DNA from: Paenibacillus profundus
GTDB lineage: Bacteria; Bacillota; Bacilli; Paenibacillales; Paenibacillaceae
Direction of reading: 5' to 3'
DNA length: 64,000 bases
Assembly (NCBI RefSeq): GCF_021369635.1
Contig: NZ_JAJNBZ010000010.1
Coordinates: forward strand, 1-64,000
This document shows, piece after piece, positions 52,755-62,205 of this stretch. The notes under the pieces are model-generated. The model saw only the letters and a list, made by a program, of their open reading frames with translations. It was not told where the DNA came from and did no database searches. Every line of letters begins with the position of its first letter. Position 1 is the first letter of the stretch. A program made the translations under genes and the position numbers.

Positions 52755-52780
52755 GGAGCTTTTTGAACAACCTCTATAAA
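52755..52780. repeat. Dispersed repeat, copy 3 (inverted)
   Basis: GCTTTTTGAACAACCTCT is the reverse complement of the core at 10436. It spans the 3' end of helD. Confidence 0.45.
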
Positions 52781-54954
52781 CCGTGTACAACCGTTTCTTC
52801 GTCGTCTGTGCATATAAGCGGCGACAGCGGTTGAGCAGAATCATGCAGCACCCACAGCTCATGCAGGGCACGCGTACAACCGACATACAGCAGCTTGGCG
52901 TCAAGCGGATCGGATGGGTAATGGGCGGCGTCCGCATCCATCAACAGGACGGCGTCGAACTCCAGCCCTTTTGAAAGATAGATCGGGAGCACCGATATGC
53001 CGCCCTCGTACTGCTGCTCATTACCGTCAATAAGGTGGATATCCCTATCCGAGCAATGCAAGCTCAATCTCGCATGCAATGCTCGCGCTTCTTCCGCTGT
53101 ACGAGTGAGCAGCGCTATTGTGTTGTAGCCGCTGCTTCCGAATTGCGCAAGCGCTTGGGCAAGCAGGTCTGGCTGCTGCTCCGGGGGTTCCGAGACGATC
53201 CGGACCTTCTGCCCACTGCGGAATACCGGAATCGCCAGCATGTCGGTGCGGACGCCCCGCTCAAGCACGACATTCGCGAAATGGATAATCTCCATCGTGG
53301 AGCGGTAGCTTCGCGTTAAAGCAAAATAATCGGTCGCTTCAAGCTCGAACAGGTCACGCATTTCCGACCAATCGTGTATGCCGGCATACGCATGGATGCC
53401 CTGAGACAAATCACCCAAGATCGTGAACGAATGATTTCTGGCGAACCCGTCGAGAACGGCTATCTGGAGCGGCGAGAAATCCTGCGCTTCATCGATGACG
53501 ATATGATCGTAACGGTAATCGCCCGGTATGCCGTGCAGGCGGATGTGCAAATAGAGCAGTGCCGCCAAATCTTCGTTCCTGACGGTGTTCTTTTTCAAGT
53601 AAGCGGACGTTTCCTTGCAGAGCTTGGCCGGAATCACCGTTTGAGCCTCTTGAGTGACGTTGCGCTTCGGATCGAATAGCGTCTTGTATAATGCCAGCGC
53701 ATCGAAGGCAGCCCATTTCTTCATATACGCCTTCATCCGCGGGGTTGACAGTTTCTTCTTTGCCTTATGCTGCTCCTTGGAGCGCTCTTGCTTCAGCTCC
53801 ATCTCAATCCAGCGTTGAATCCGTGCCACGACGCGTTCTTTGCGCTTCGCCAGCTCATAGGAACGATACTCCTCATGGTACCACACGGAGATCGTATCGT
53901 AGCTTAATACCGCTCCGTCCCATGGACTAAAATCCATCACAGGTACGGCTTCTCGCTCCATACGGGTCAACTGGTCATCCATGTAAGTCTTGAAGGCAAG
54001 CGAGCCTTTGAAGCGGCCGGATGCCTGATTATCGAGCATGGGGCGGTTGTTCAACGATCCGTACCACAACTCGATCTGTTCCATCGGCGAAGCAAGCTGT
54101 ACCGTATGCTCTAATCCCGTCACTTCAAGCGCCCATTCCGGGAACGTGCGCTGTTGGATATTTCCGACGCCGAGCTCGGGAAGAACGTCGGATATATAAT
54201 CGAGAAACATGCGGTTCGGTGCGAAAATCATCATTTTTTCCGCCCGAATTTGCTCTTGGTATTGATACAACAGGAAGGCGAGCCGGTGCAGCGCAACGGT
54301 CGTCTTGCCGCTCCCCGCCACCCCTTGAATGAATAGCGCCATATTTTTCGGCGCGCGGATGATCCGATCCTGCTCTGCCTGAATGGTTGAGACGATATCG
54401 CGCAAGCGGTTATCTTTGTTCTCACCTAGGCGGTAGACGAGGAATTCGTCTGTCACATGGCCCTCACCTTCGGACCGATTGTACGTATCCACGACCCGCT
54501 GCAGCACCTGACCGCGAATGACAAGGTTGCGCTTCAGATGGACGTGGCCCTCGACAGCGCCTTCAGGCGCTTTGAACGTTACGGAGTCGACTCCGCCAGA
54601 GAAGGAGTAGAACAGGCTCGCAATCGGTGCCCGCCAATCGACGACGAGCGGGTAGGCATCGGCCTGGCCCAGTTCGACCTCGCAGTCGACGCCGTGCTTC
54701 CCAACATAGAGAGCGGAAGGCGCTGGTTGGCCCATCTCTTCAAAATCAAGGCGGCCGAAGTAAGGCTCCTTCAAAGCCCGCTTCAGCCGCTGTCGACGCA
54801 GTTCGCGTGTATCTTCCATTACTTGCTCAGTAAAATCATGCCCCGTATAGACCGGAATCTGCACTAGCCGTAGGTATTGACGATCGATTTCTTCCATCGT
54901 ATCCCGCAGCCGGAGCTCCTCTTCTTGATAGGCACTTTGAAACGTATCGCTCAC
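52774..54954 (-). CDS. helD: HelD-like UvrD-family helicase
   Basis: 726 residues. N-terminal HelD coiled-coil/interaction part (about 1-200), then superfamily-1 helicase: Walker A QGVAGSGKTTVA (about 210-221), later HIVIDEAQDFSPLQ, GDLSQGIHAYAG, LTRSYRSTMEI and C-terminal SKGLEFDAVLLMDAD. Fits HelD, which releases stalled RNA polymerase. On the minus strand with ribosome site GGAGGTAA and its own terminator. Confidence 0.92.
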   Translation of the reverse strand: MSDTFQSAYQEEELRLRDTMEEIDRQYLRLVQIPVYTGHDFTEQVMEDTRELRRQRLKRALKEPYFGRLDFEEMGQPAPSALYVGKHGVDCEVELGQADAYPLVVDWRAPIASLFYSFSGGVDSVTFKAPEGAVEGHVHLKRNLVIRGQVLQRVVDTYNRSEGEGHVTDEFLVYRLGENKDNRLRDIVSTIQAEQDRIIRAPKNMALFIQGVAGSGKTTVALHRLAFLLYQYQEQIRAEKMMIFAPNRMFLDYISDVLPELGVGNIQQRTFPEWALEVTGLEHTVQLASPMEQIELWYGSLNNRPMLDNQASGRFKGSLAFKTYMDDQLTRMEREAVPVMDFSPWDGAVLSYDTISVWYHEEYRSYELAKRKERVVARIQRWIEMELKQERSKEQHKAKKKLSTPRMKAYMKKWAAFDALALYKTLFDPKRNVTQEAQTVIPAKLCKETSAYLKKNTVRNEDLAALLYLHIRLHGIPGDYRYDHIVIDEAQDFSPLQIAVLDGFARNHSFTILGDLSQGIHAYAGIHDWSEMRDLFELEATDYFALTRSYRSTMEIIHFANVVLERGVRTDMLAIPVFRSGQKVRIVSEPPEQQPDLLAQALAQFGSSGYNTIALLTRTAEEARALHARLSLHCSDRDIHLIDGNEQQYEGGISVLPIYLSKGLEFDAVLLMDADAAHYPSDPLDAKLLYVGCTRALHELWVLHDSAQPLSPLICTDDEETVVHGL

Positions 54955-55101
54955 TTTCAGTTACCTCCTAAGAATCATATTTAAATAAAAGACGCAACAA
55001 AGATGACACTTGACATTCCATACTTCTGTGCAAAAATGGAAAAAGGAATGATAACTATATCATAACCTGTCAGAAATAGCAATGAATAAAGAGGTGCCCG
55101 T

Positions 55102-55535
55102 TTGCTACCAGTGCGCAAGTCCTTGCAGCCAATACCGCGTTCCAAGCTTCGCCTTGTCTGCGGTCGATTGGCCTACAAGATGCTGCGAATCTGATGACTT
55201 TTCATCCGACTGGGGAGCCGTTTCAGTTAGAGTTAACGCTGACCGGGGATACGCTTGCGGGTGCATGGCACTCGGCGAATCCTGCGTGGTATACGTACGA
55301 AGTATATGAGTGCGAGCACTCCATTCGGCAGGATCATTGGGGAGGGTATGTGCGGCATAATATATTGTACCGCAAAGCATTCAATGCCGATGGAGAATGC
55401 TGTGCTGACAAATATGTGACAGAGAATCACGCGCTCATGATGTACGCTCCCTTGCTCGAGGCAGATGCATCGGCGCATCGTCATGGCGGGGCAGGGTTAA
55501 GCAAGCAGCCATTCGTTGTGATGACAGTGAGGTGA
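55102..55535 (+). CDS. Hypothetical protein, possibly two coupled frames or a frameshift
   Basis: A good ribosome site (AGAGGTG, 55090-55096) leads to TTG 55102 and a 30-codon basic peptide (LPVRKSLQPIPRSKLRLVC...) that stops at 55192-55194 as TGATG. The larger frame then runs 55194-55535 (113 residues: GEPFQLELTLTG, ENPAWYTYEVYEC-like, HWGGYVRHN). No family recognised. Either coupled translation or one broken gene. Confidence 0.4.
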
Positions 55536-56063
55536 TGGCGGTTTTGTCGAGGGTGAGGCGGTAATGTATTTAGACACAGCACGACAGGGTACGTTGTTGC
55601 GGCCGCTGTCCGTATTCATTGCTTTTTCTATTGGATTTTGTCCAACGTAACCGGGTGCATGGGCTGATTGTGAGACGTTTCATTGGAAATTGTCCAACGG
55701 ATTCTTCCCTTTATCAGTTGTGAAGTCGGAATCTGTCTGATTTGAATGGATGTTTTCCAATAGAATGAAGAGTTATCGCATGAAGTGGGCTATTCTGTTG
55801 GATACTTTCCAATGGATGTTGCGTGTTCGCCGCCTTACGTGTAATTGGGAAGCGCCCTTGCGCTGTTCAAAGCAGCTCAGAGGCTCATTTTGCAAATGTT
55901 CATAGGCAAAGGACTAACCATTCATAATGTGACTACTGAAGCACTATAAAAGCTATAAAAATACGCTCAAGTCTGTAAAATGTAACTATAAAAGACTGAT
56001 TTTGCTTGCCGGAATTTAAGTGATATGTAGTAACAGCTGTCAGCTAGCAGGGAGGAATGAAAG
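55536..56063. other. Gene-free region with palindrome cluster
   Basis: 528 bases between the 55.5-kb frame and the lipoprotein gene. The palindrome cluster fills its middle. From 55945 the sequence is A+T-rich (ACTATAAAAG repeated) and could hold a promoter for the lipoprotein gene. No gene or RNA recognised. Confidence 0.4.
55630..55815. repeat. Cluster of four TTGGA-N5-TCCAA palindromes
   Basis: Imperfect palindromes at 55631-55645 (TTGGATTTTGTCCAA), 55683-55697 (TTGGAAATTGTCCAA), 55746-55760 (ATGGATGTTTTCCAA) and 55798-55812 (TTGGATACTTTCCAA). Spacing centre to centre is about 52, 63 and 52 bases. Surrounding sequence is partly alike too (TGCATGGGCTG, GCATGAAGTGGGCT). Confidence 0.6.
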
Positions 56064-56411
56064 ATGATAGAACATAGGCAAGAAGCGGACTTTAACAAGA
56101 AAAAAACGAAGAAAAGCCGTAATGCTCGCTACGTCGGGCTGTGTGCTGCATTGGCACTTATGGTGGGTCTGCTGAGCGGCTGTGTGCCGGGAGACGGCTC
56201 TTACACGCAGGCGGATCCGGCGGGATTTTTCTGGGGCATCTGGCATGGCTGGATCGCGCCGGTTTCGCTCATCATTGGTGCTTTCAACGGAGACATTCGC
56301 GTGTATGAGGTGAACAATACGGGCTGGTGGTACGACCTTGGATTCTACTTGGCCATATTGGGCGGCTTCGGCGGGTTGTCGCTTAGCCGCAAGAAGCGGC
56401 GCGACGATTAG
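56064..56411 (+). CDS. Small membrane lipoprotein-like protein
   Basis: 115 residues behind AGGGAGGAA. A basic N-terminus (to residue 22) precedes a hydrophobic segment ending in the lipobox LLSGC, with another hydrophobic stretch (FFWGIWHGWIAPVSLIIGAF) and a C-terminal helix before a KKRRDD end. It resembles Bacillales small membrane proteins of unknown function with GFFWGIWHGWIAP motifs. Confidence 0.68.
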   Translation: MIEHRQEADFNKKKTKKSRNARYVGLCAALALMVGLLSGCVPGDGSYTQADPAGFFWGIWHGWIAPVSLIIGAFNGDIRVYEVNNTGWWYDLGFYLAILGGFGGLSLSRKKRRDD

Positions 56412-56441
56412 GAATGCATGATTAAGTGTCATAGTGACAGG

Positions 56442-56482
56442 AGAGGGGCTTCGCATCGATGGATGCGGGGGCCCCTCTTTTA
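56442..56482 (+). terminator. Terminator after lipoprotein gene
   Basis: AGAGGGGC...CGCATC pairs with ATGCG...GCCCCTCT, then TTTT. Confidence 0.78.
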
Positions 56483-56683
56483 AGTGTTGTCCCGTATGTC
56501 CGCAACATCTTAATGAGATCACCGAAACGTCGATTCGCAATGTGGTTCCGATGATCCTGACTGCATGCTCATTCAATATTACAAAAACGAAAGGTTAACG
56601 TAAGGTATACCAATGGCTCCGATTTCCATTAAGGATTACAGTGTTGATATAAAGATTACACCGAAGGAGCGTGCGTATTACCG

Positions 56684-57448
56684 ATGTTAGAAGTCCGGAA
56701 CGTATCGAAAGTATATGAAGGCAAAGTAGCTTATCAAGCGCTATCGAATTTGAATTTGACCGTGCAGAAGGGTGAATTCGTCGGCGTCATGGGACCGTCT
56801 GGCAGCGGGAAGACGACCTTGCTCAATGTCGTCTCTACCATTGACAAGCCCTCATCGGGCGAGGTGTTCATTGGCGGACAGCAGACTCATAAATTGAGCA
56901 AGCGTCAGTTGGCGTTGTTCCGCCGCCGGGAGCTAGGATTCGTCTTTCAGGATTTTAATCTGCTGCAGACGTTGACGGTAAAAGAGAACATTATCTTCCC
57001 GCTCACGCTGGAAAATGTCAGCATCAAAGAGCAGGACGAACGAGTAAACCGGATTGCCGATAAGCTCGGCATCACTCATATCCTCAACAAGCGCACTTAT
57101 GAAATATCAGGAGGACAATGTCAGCGTACAGCCATCGCACGGGCCATCATCCATGATCCGAAGCTGATATTGGCGGATGAGCCGACCGGCAACCTTGATT
57201 CGAAATCGGCAAAAGATGTGTTGGAGACCCTTCAGAGGCTGAACAAGGAAGAAGAAGCCACGATGATGATGGTTACGCATGACGCCCAGGCGGCTAGCTA
57301 CTGCGATCGCGTCATCTTTATTAAGGACGGTTCGTTATACCGAGAGATTCACCGGTCGAATGGCCGTGAAGTGTTCTTCCAGGAAATCATGAACGTATTG
57401 TCGGTAATAGGAGGAACGGAAGATGAATTTTCGGCAGTTCGCGTTTAA
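56684..57448 (+). CDS. bceA: BceA-type ABC transporter ATP-binding protein
   Basis: 254 residues. Walker A GPSGSGKTTL, Q-loop FVFQDFNLLQTL, signature SGGQCQRTAIARA, Walker B LILADEPTGNLDS. Matches BceA/YtsC/YxdL ATPases that work with a BceB permease in resistance to cell-wall peptide antibiotics. No BceRS two-component pair nearby. Its stop overlaps bceB. Confidence 0.9.
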   Translation: MLEVRNVSKVYEGKVAYQALSNLNLTVQKGEFVGVMGPSGSGKTTLLNVVSTIDKPSSGEVFIGGQQTHKLSKRQLALFRRRELGFVFQDFNLLQTLTVKENIIFPLTLENVSIKEQDERVNRIADKLGITHILNKRTYEISGGQCQRTAIARAIIHDPKLILADEPTGNLDSKSAKDVLETLQRLNKEEEATMMMVTHDAQAASYCDRVIFIKDGSLYREIHRSNGREVFFQEIMNVLSVIGGTEDEFSAVRV

Positions 57449-59321
57449 AAACGTATTTCGCAACAAACGGCTGTATGCAGGCTATTTCTTCAGCTGCGCC
57501 TTCTCGGTCATGATTTTCTTCGTCTATTCGATGCTGGCGTTTCACCCCGAATTGAGCTTTCAAGGTCAGGGTAATTACGGAAAAGGCGCGCAGACAGGAA
57601 TGGATGTGGCGCAATATATTATTTATGTGTTCACGTTTTTCTTTATCTTGTATTCCATGAGCGTCTTCCTGAAGTCGCGAAAAAAGGAATTCGGCATCTG
57701 CATTATGCAGGGGATGTCTGATATGCAGCTGAGACGGCTCGTCTTCCTGGAAAATATCATCATCGGATTGACAGCTACTGTATCAGGGATTGCGATCGGA
57801 CTCTTACTATCCAAAGGGATGCTGATGCTGGGATCCTCGGTGTTGTCGCTTGAGAAATCGCTGTCCTTCTACATGCCGGTAAAGGCGATCTGGCTATCCT
57901 TTGCCGCATTCACGCTGCTATTCTTATTTATCTCGTTGTTCACTGCAACGATTCTGCGCAGCAGTTCGCTGATCGATCTGTTGAAAGGAACGGCCAAGCC
58001 GAAGCCCGAGCCGAAAGCTTCGCGCGTGCTGGCCATTTTGGCAGCTGTGCTGCTCATCATCGGTTACGCTATCGCATTTGTCGTCAGAGGGGTTCTCGTC
58101 CTGTTCGCGTTACTCCCCGTGGCGATTATCGTCAGCGTAGGGACGTATTTCCTGTTTACGCAGCTGAGCGTGTACATCATCAATAAGCTGAAAAACAAAA
58201 AGAAGCTGTACCGCAGCAGCACGAACATGATTACACTGTCTGATTTGGCGTACCGCATGAAAGACAACGCACGCATGTTCTTTCTGGTGGCCATTATCTC
58301 TACCGTCGCCTTTACAGCCATCGGCACGCTGGTGGGGATGAAGTCGATGTTTACGAACATGATATCGTCATCAACACCTCCGCTAAAGTATGAGTCGTAT
58401 GCAGATAATAAGCAGGCGGCGGAACATGCCGCGCTGATCGAACAAGCGCTAGCGAAGAGAAATATCAGCTTCGAGCTACTTGTCATCAAAGAGAAGAACG
58501 TGACCGATACCGGGACGAACAAAGACTTCATCTTCATTAAAGCATCTGACTATAACCGCATAATGAAGGAAGACGTTGCTCTAGGCCAGGACGAAGCGCG
58601 CTTGTTCTATCGCAAAGACATAGATATGGGCTACGATAGAGGCATCAGCAAGGGGCAGGAGACATCCTTGACGCTTGAGGGCGGCCGTAAACTCGCTGTC
58701 ACAGAGAACGGCGAGATGCCGGCTCCGCTGCTGCAGAGCGCAGGAGGATCCAGCGTCGCGGTCGTATCCGACGAAGTATTCCAAGAGCTGCCTGGATCCA
58801 AGCACGACTCTACCATGTATGTATACGATGTCGCAGATTGGCAGCAGACGCTGGCAGTATCCAAACAATTGATGACGGAATTGAAAGGGAACGGAGAGCA
58901 TTACCGCTTTTCTTCACGTGCCTATGAATTGAACGACATCAATCAGGGCTTCGGTCAAATCCTGTTGACAGGGCTGTTCATCGGCGCAGTGTTCTTCGTC
59001 GCCGCAGGAAGCTTTCTATACTTCCGTCTGTACGCAGATCTGGACAACGATCGCATTCAGTACCGCGCTATCAGCAAGCTCGGGTTGACAGAAGGTGAAT
59101 TGTCCAAGATTGTATCCACCCAGATCGGATTGCTGTTCTTCGTGCCGATTATCGTCGCTGTCATTCACGGTGCAGTCGCCTTGAACACACTCCAGAATAC
59201 GTTCAGTACGAATTTGGTATTGGAATCGTCGCTCGTCTTGGGGGCTTTCCTAGTCATTCAGATCATCTATTTCGTATTTATTCGCGCCAATTATGTGAAA
59301 AAGTTGAAAGACGTAATGTAA
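57423..59321 (+). CDS. bceB: BceB-type ABC transporter permease
   Basis: 632 residues, start ATG 57423 overlapping bceA by 26 bases. Ten membrane helices with the large extracellular domain (about 310-520) between helices 7 and 8 that defines the family; FtsX-like ends with SKLGLTEGELSKIVSTQI. Together with BceA it likely detaches or exports bacitracin-like peptides. The sensor kinase that usually partners it is missing from the window. Confidence 0.9.
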   Translation: MNFRQFAFKNVFRNKRLYAGYFFSCAFSVMIFFVYSMLAFHPELSFQGQGNYGKGAQTGMDVAQYIIYVFTFFFILYSMSVFLKSRKKEFGICIMQGMSDMQLRRLVFLENIIIGLTATVSGIAIGLLLSKGMLMLGSSVLSLEKSLSFYMPVKAIWLSFAAFTLLFLFISLFTATILRSSSLIDLLKGTAKPKPEPKASRVLAILAAVLLIIGYAIAFVVRGVLVLFALLPVAIIVSVGTYFLFTQLSVYIINKLKNKKKLYRSSTNMITLSDLAYRMKDNARMFFLVAIISTVAFTAIGTLVGMKSMFTNMISSSTPPLKYESYADNKQAAEHAALIEQALAKRNISFELLVIKEKNVTDTGTNKDFIFIKASDYNRIMKEDVALGQDEARLFYRKDIDMGYDRGISKGQETSLTLEGGRKLAVTENGEMPAPLLQSAGGSSVAVVSDEVFQELPGSKHDSTMYVYDVADWQQTLAVSKQLMTELKGNGEHYRFSSRAYELNDINQGFGQILLTGLFIGAVFFVAAGSFLYFRLYADLDNDRIQYRAISKLGLTEGELSKIVSTQIGLLFFVPIIVAVIHGAVALNTLQNTFSTNLVLESSLVLGAFLVIQIIYFVFIRANYVKKLKDVM

Positions 59322-59351
59322 CGATATGCATCGAAATGCATAGCTTGTCTA

Positions 59352-59391
59352 AAATAAGGAGCAAGCCGGATACCGGCCTGCTCCTTATTTG
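59352..59391. terminator. Strong terminator after bceB
   Basis: AAATAAGGAGCA-GCCGG pairs with CCGGC-TGCTCCTTATTT around ATA, then TGCTG. Works on both strands by its A/T flanks. Confidence 0.8.
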
Positions 59392-59517
59392 CTGTGAGCT
59401 CACGGATATTGCATACCTCGTATCCGATGATAGACCTATGCGGTTCTGGTTGAAGGATGCTGTCATTGCATAGATTAATGGGGCTTGGTGATACACAATA
59501 AGCGGAGTGCTTCGAAC

Positions 59518-60339
59518 TCATTCCGCTTTAATTGTGCTTGTGTCCATTCTTTCGTCAGTGCGGGGAGCTGGTTGATCATCGATGCTGATGGCGTATTTGC
59601 TCAAATGCTCCCGCCATTCGCTATTCAACGGGGCATTCGTAATGAGCTTATGAAAGGCGGCATAGCCCGCAATTTTGGCAAGGCCAATTCTGTCGCATTT
59701 GGACTGATCCGCTACAAGGAAGCTATGTTTGGCATTTTGTATCATCATTTTGCGTATTTCCGCTTCATTCTCATTCGTATCCGTCACCCCGTGCCGCATA
59801 TCCATACCAGAGCAGGAGATGAACGCTTTGTCAGCCAAATACAAAGACATCGCTTTGGCGGCCGCATGTCCCGAATAAGATAAAGAATGATGCCGCAACG
59901 TGCCTCCGGTACATATTAACTTCAGATGATCGGCATCGGACAGTTCCGTAATTACTTTGAGAGAGTTCGTAATGACGGTCAAATGTTTAAGCGTTTTTAC
60001 TGACCTGGCAATATGAAGCGAGGTTGTACTGGAATCGAGCATAATCGTGTCTCCGTTTTTGACAAGCCGCGCGCATTTGGAGCCTATCCACATTTTCTCG
60101 GCCAAATAAAAGTCTTCCCGCACCCATATCGGAAGATCGGTAATAAGGTCATCTTCCAGAAAAGCGCCGCCGTGCGTCCGCTGCAGCAGCCCTTCTCTTT
60201 CCAGACGGTCCAAGTCTCTGCGAATGGTTTCCTCAGATACGCGGAAATTCCTGCTTAGTTCGGCAACCAACACTCTGCCATCACGGTGCAAGTGCTGCAT
60301 GATGCCTTTCCGGCGTTCAATCGCTAACAACGCAATCAC
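59518..60339 (-). CDS. DeoR-family transcriptional regulator
   Basis: 273 residues. HTH VAELSRNFRVSEETIRRDLDRL (cited by its core) and RTHGGAFLEDD wing; DeoRC with MLDSSTTSLHIARSV and CTGGTLRHHSLSYSG. Same family as the 0.7-kb regulator but only distantly alike. Divergent from the metallophosphoesterase gene, with which it may form a control pair. Confidence 0.88.
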   Translation of the reverse strand: MIALLAIERRKGIMQHLHRDGRVLVAELSRNFRVSEETIRRDLDRLEREGLLQRTHGGAFLEDDLITDLPIWVREDFYLAEKMWIGSKCARLVKNGDTIMLDSSTTSLHIARSVKTLKHLTVITNSLKVITELSDADHLKLICTGGTLRHHSLSYSGHAAAKAMSLYLADKAFISCSGMDMRHGVTDTNENEAEIRKMMIQNAKHSFLVADQSKCDRIGLAKIAGYAAFHKLITNAPLNSEWREHLSKYAISIDDQPAPRTDERMDTSTIKAE

Positions 60340-60542
60340 ACATCCTTATTGTTTCGTTAATGACATCGCTTGTTCGTGGTGACCTCTATTATATCGGAAA
60401 ATTTTGGCGAATTCACTAGATCATATCGAGAACATTTTATCCGAACGCATCTTTTCAAATGGGACAGAAAGGAGTAGACTGAAATGGATTTCATTATGAA
60501 ATCGCATTCATACTGTAATGATCAAAGGAGTTGAAGCTCTCA

Positions 60543-61775
60543 ATGTCTTCGATGCAATCCCAGCCCCGCCTTGTCTTTCCGGTAATTAGCGACGTGCATA
60601 TCGCGCCGACAGGAGAAGAGTGCATTCATAAGTTCGAGCGTGCGCTGCAGCAATTGAATGCGCGCGCACCGCAGCAGGATGCCTTCATCATTGTAGGGGA
60701 CCTGACGAACAACGGAACGGTGGAAGAGTATGAACGTCATATGAAGACCTTCCAACAGCACAAGCTGCCGGAGGCAGAGGCGCTCATTGCAATCGGGAAC
60801 CATGATTATTGGAACGGCCTGCCGCCTGCAGCAGCCCAAGCTCGCTTTCTTGAAATGACGGGCATGGAGTCGATATATTATCATCGTGTCATTCAGGGGC
60901 ATCATTTCATTGTCTTGGCTACGGAAGATACGATGACGCATGGATACTTCTCGCTCGAACAGATTGAATGGCTGAGCAAGCAACTGGCAGAAGCGGCCGC
61001 TGATGCTCCGGCGCAGCCGATCTTCGTGTTCCTTCACCAGCACCTGAAGGATACGGTATACGGCAGTGAGGAGTGGGGGATTCAAGAGAACATCGAAGCG
61101 CTGATGAACGCGCTGAAGCCTTATCCGCAAGTCATCACGTTCTCGGGGCATTCGCATTATCCATTGAACGATCCGCGCAGCATTCACCAGGAGTGTTTCA
61201 CTTCAATTGGTACCGCTTCCCTAAGCTATATGGAAGTGGAGAGCGGGAAGCTGCAAGGGAATCTTCCACCTGGTCACCGCGAATTCAGTCAAGGCTGTCT
61301 AGTTGAGGTGTATGAGGACAAAGTCGTTATTACGCGCATGGATTTCTTGAATGAACGGGAAATCGGAGAGGCCTGGATGGTCAGGGTTCCTGCGGATAAA
61401 GCATCATTTATTTATACGAATGAACGAGATGCTGAAAAGCCTACTTTCCCGCAGCACGCGGGTATCGTTGTCGATGAGGAGCATACGGCGCCGAATTCTG
61501 TACGCATATCGTTTGATCAAGCGGTTGATGACGAGCTGGTTCATTCCTATCGCATTCAAGTGAAGCGTACAGATGGAAATGAAGAGGTGCAGCATTTGGC
61601 TTATTCTGAATATTACAACTATCCGCTCGTGGATAAAGTGAGCGTAACGTTGCCAGATTTGCAGCCGAACCAAGGGTACGAGCTTGAAATACATGCCATC
61701 GATGCATTCCAAAATGTTAGCGATCACGGCCTGAAGGCAGCGTTCCGTACGGGGCCTGTTCCGACGTCCGTCTAG
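60543..61775 (+). CDS. Metallophosphoesterase with C-terminal beta domain
   Basis: About 410 residues from ATG 60543 (TTG 60531 directly abuts AAAGGAG). Calcineurin-like metal motifs: ISDVHIAP (DxH), VGDLTNNG (GD), IGNHDY (GNHD), FLHQHLK and FSGHSHYP (GHxH). The last ~120 residues form a fibronectin-III-like domain (VRISFDQAVDDEL..., LPDLQPNQGYELEIHA). No signal peptide. Hydrolyses phosphoesters; substrate unknown. Confidence 0.85.
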   Translation: MSSMQSQPRLVFPVISDVHIAPTGEECIHKFERALQQLNARAPQQDAFIIVGDLTNNGTVEEYERHMKTFQQHKLPEAEALIAIGNHDYWNGLPPAAAQARFLEMTGMESIYYHRVIQGHHFIVLATEDTMTHGYFSLEQIEWLSKQLAEAAADAPAQPIFVFLHQHLKDTVYGSEEWGIQENIEALMNALKPYPQVITFSGHSHYPLNDPRSIHQECFTSIGTASLSYMEVESGKLQGNLPPGHREFSQGCLVEVYEDKVVITRMDFLNEREIGEAWMVRVPADKASFIYTNERDAEKPTFPQHAGIVVDEEHTAPNSVRISFDQAVDDELVHSYRIQVKRTDGNEEVQHLAYSEYYNYPLVDKVSVTLPDLQPNQGYELEIHAIDAFQNVSDHGLKAAFRTGPVPTSV

Positions 61776-61841
61776 GTCAGCGGACGCACGCACGGAACTG
61801 GTCTGTATAAGTCGTGTGGCAGAAATGAGAGAATAAATAAT

Positions 61842-61893
61842 TGCGGCTAGTGCCCCTTTTGCGAATCGGGGGTTGCGAGCCGCATTTTATTTT
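61842..61893 (+). terminator. Terminator after the metallophosphoesterase gene
   Basis: GCGGCT...CCCC pairs with GGGG...AGCCGC, then ATTTTATTTTG. Confidence 0.75.
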
Positions 61894-62043
61894 GCCTTGT
61901 TTCCTGTTTGGTTAATCAATTGGCATTAAACTCCATGGAAAAGTATCATTTTTCGTTGATTGTTCATATATCAGTTTAACCGCTTTAATCTTACAATGAA
62001 GGTACACGAAAAGATAAACAGACAAATGGGAGGAGAGGGAAGA

Positions 62044-62151
62044 GTGGCCATGTATAGAGAGAGAAGAAACAGAAGAATATGGAATGAAAAAGGTAACCGT
62101 TTTTATAATAATTACGGTACAGATTATGATTACGGTACAGATACGGTGTAA
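62044..62151 (+). CDS. Possible small protein upstream of sugar ABC permeases
   Basis: 35 codons from GTG 62044 (or 33 from ATG 62050) with an excellent GGAGGAGAGGGAAGA site. Sequence: basic start (YRERRNRRIW), then YNNYGTDYDYGTDTV with a duplicated YGTD unit (two TACGGTACAGAT copies). No family recognised; could be a real microprotein or leader peptide. Confidence 0.4.
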   Translation: MAMYRERRNRRIWNEKGNRFYNNYGTDYDYGTDTV

Positions 62152-62205
62152 GGCGTTACATGGAACTTCTATCAATCAACAAGTATAGATAAGGAGGGTC
62201 AACTG

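Larger units (their letters stand above)
61776..62205 (+). other. Leader region of the sugar ABC transporter genes
   Basis: 430 bases holding the preceding terminator, then A+T-rich sequence with one small open frame (62044-62151) and the ribosome site AAGGAGGG before the first permease. No promoter could be called with confidence. Confidence 0.35.

Noticed and set aside
56484-56610. Open frame reading NEITETSIRNVVPMILTACS upstream of bceA, possible peptide precursor
   Set aside because: No start codon in frame; the frame runs back into the preceding terminator.
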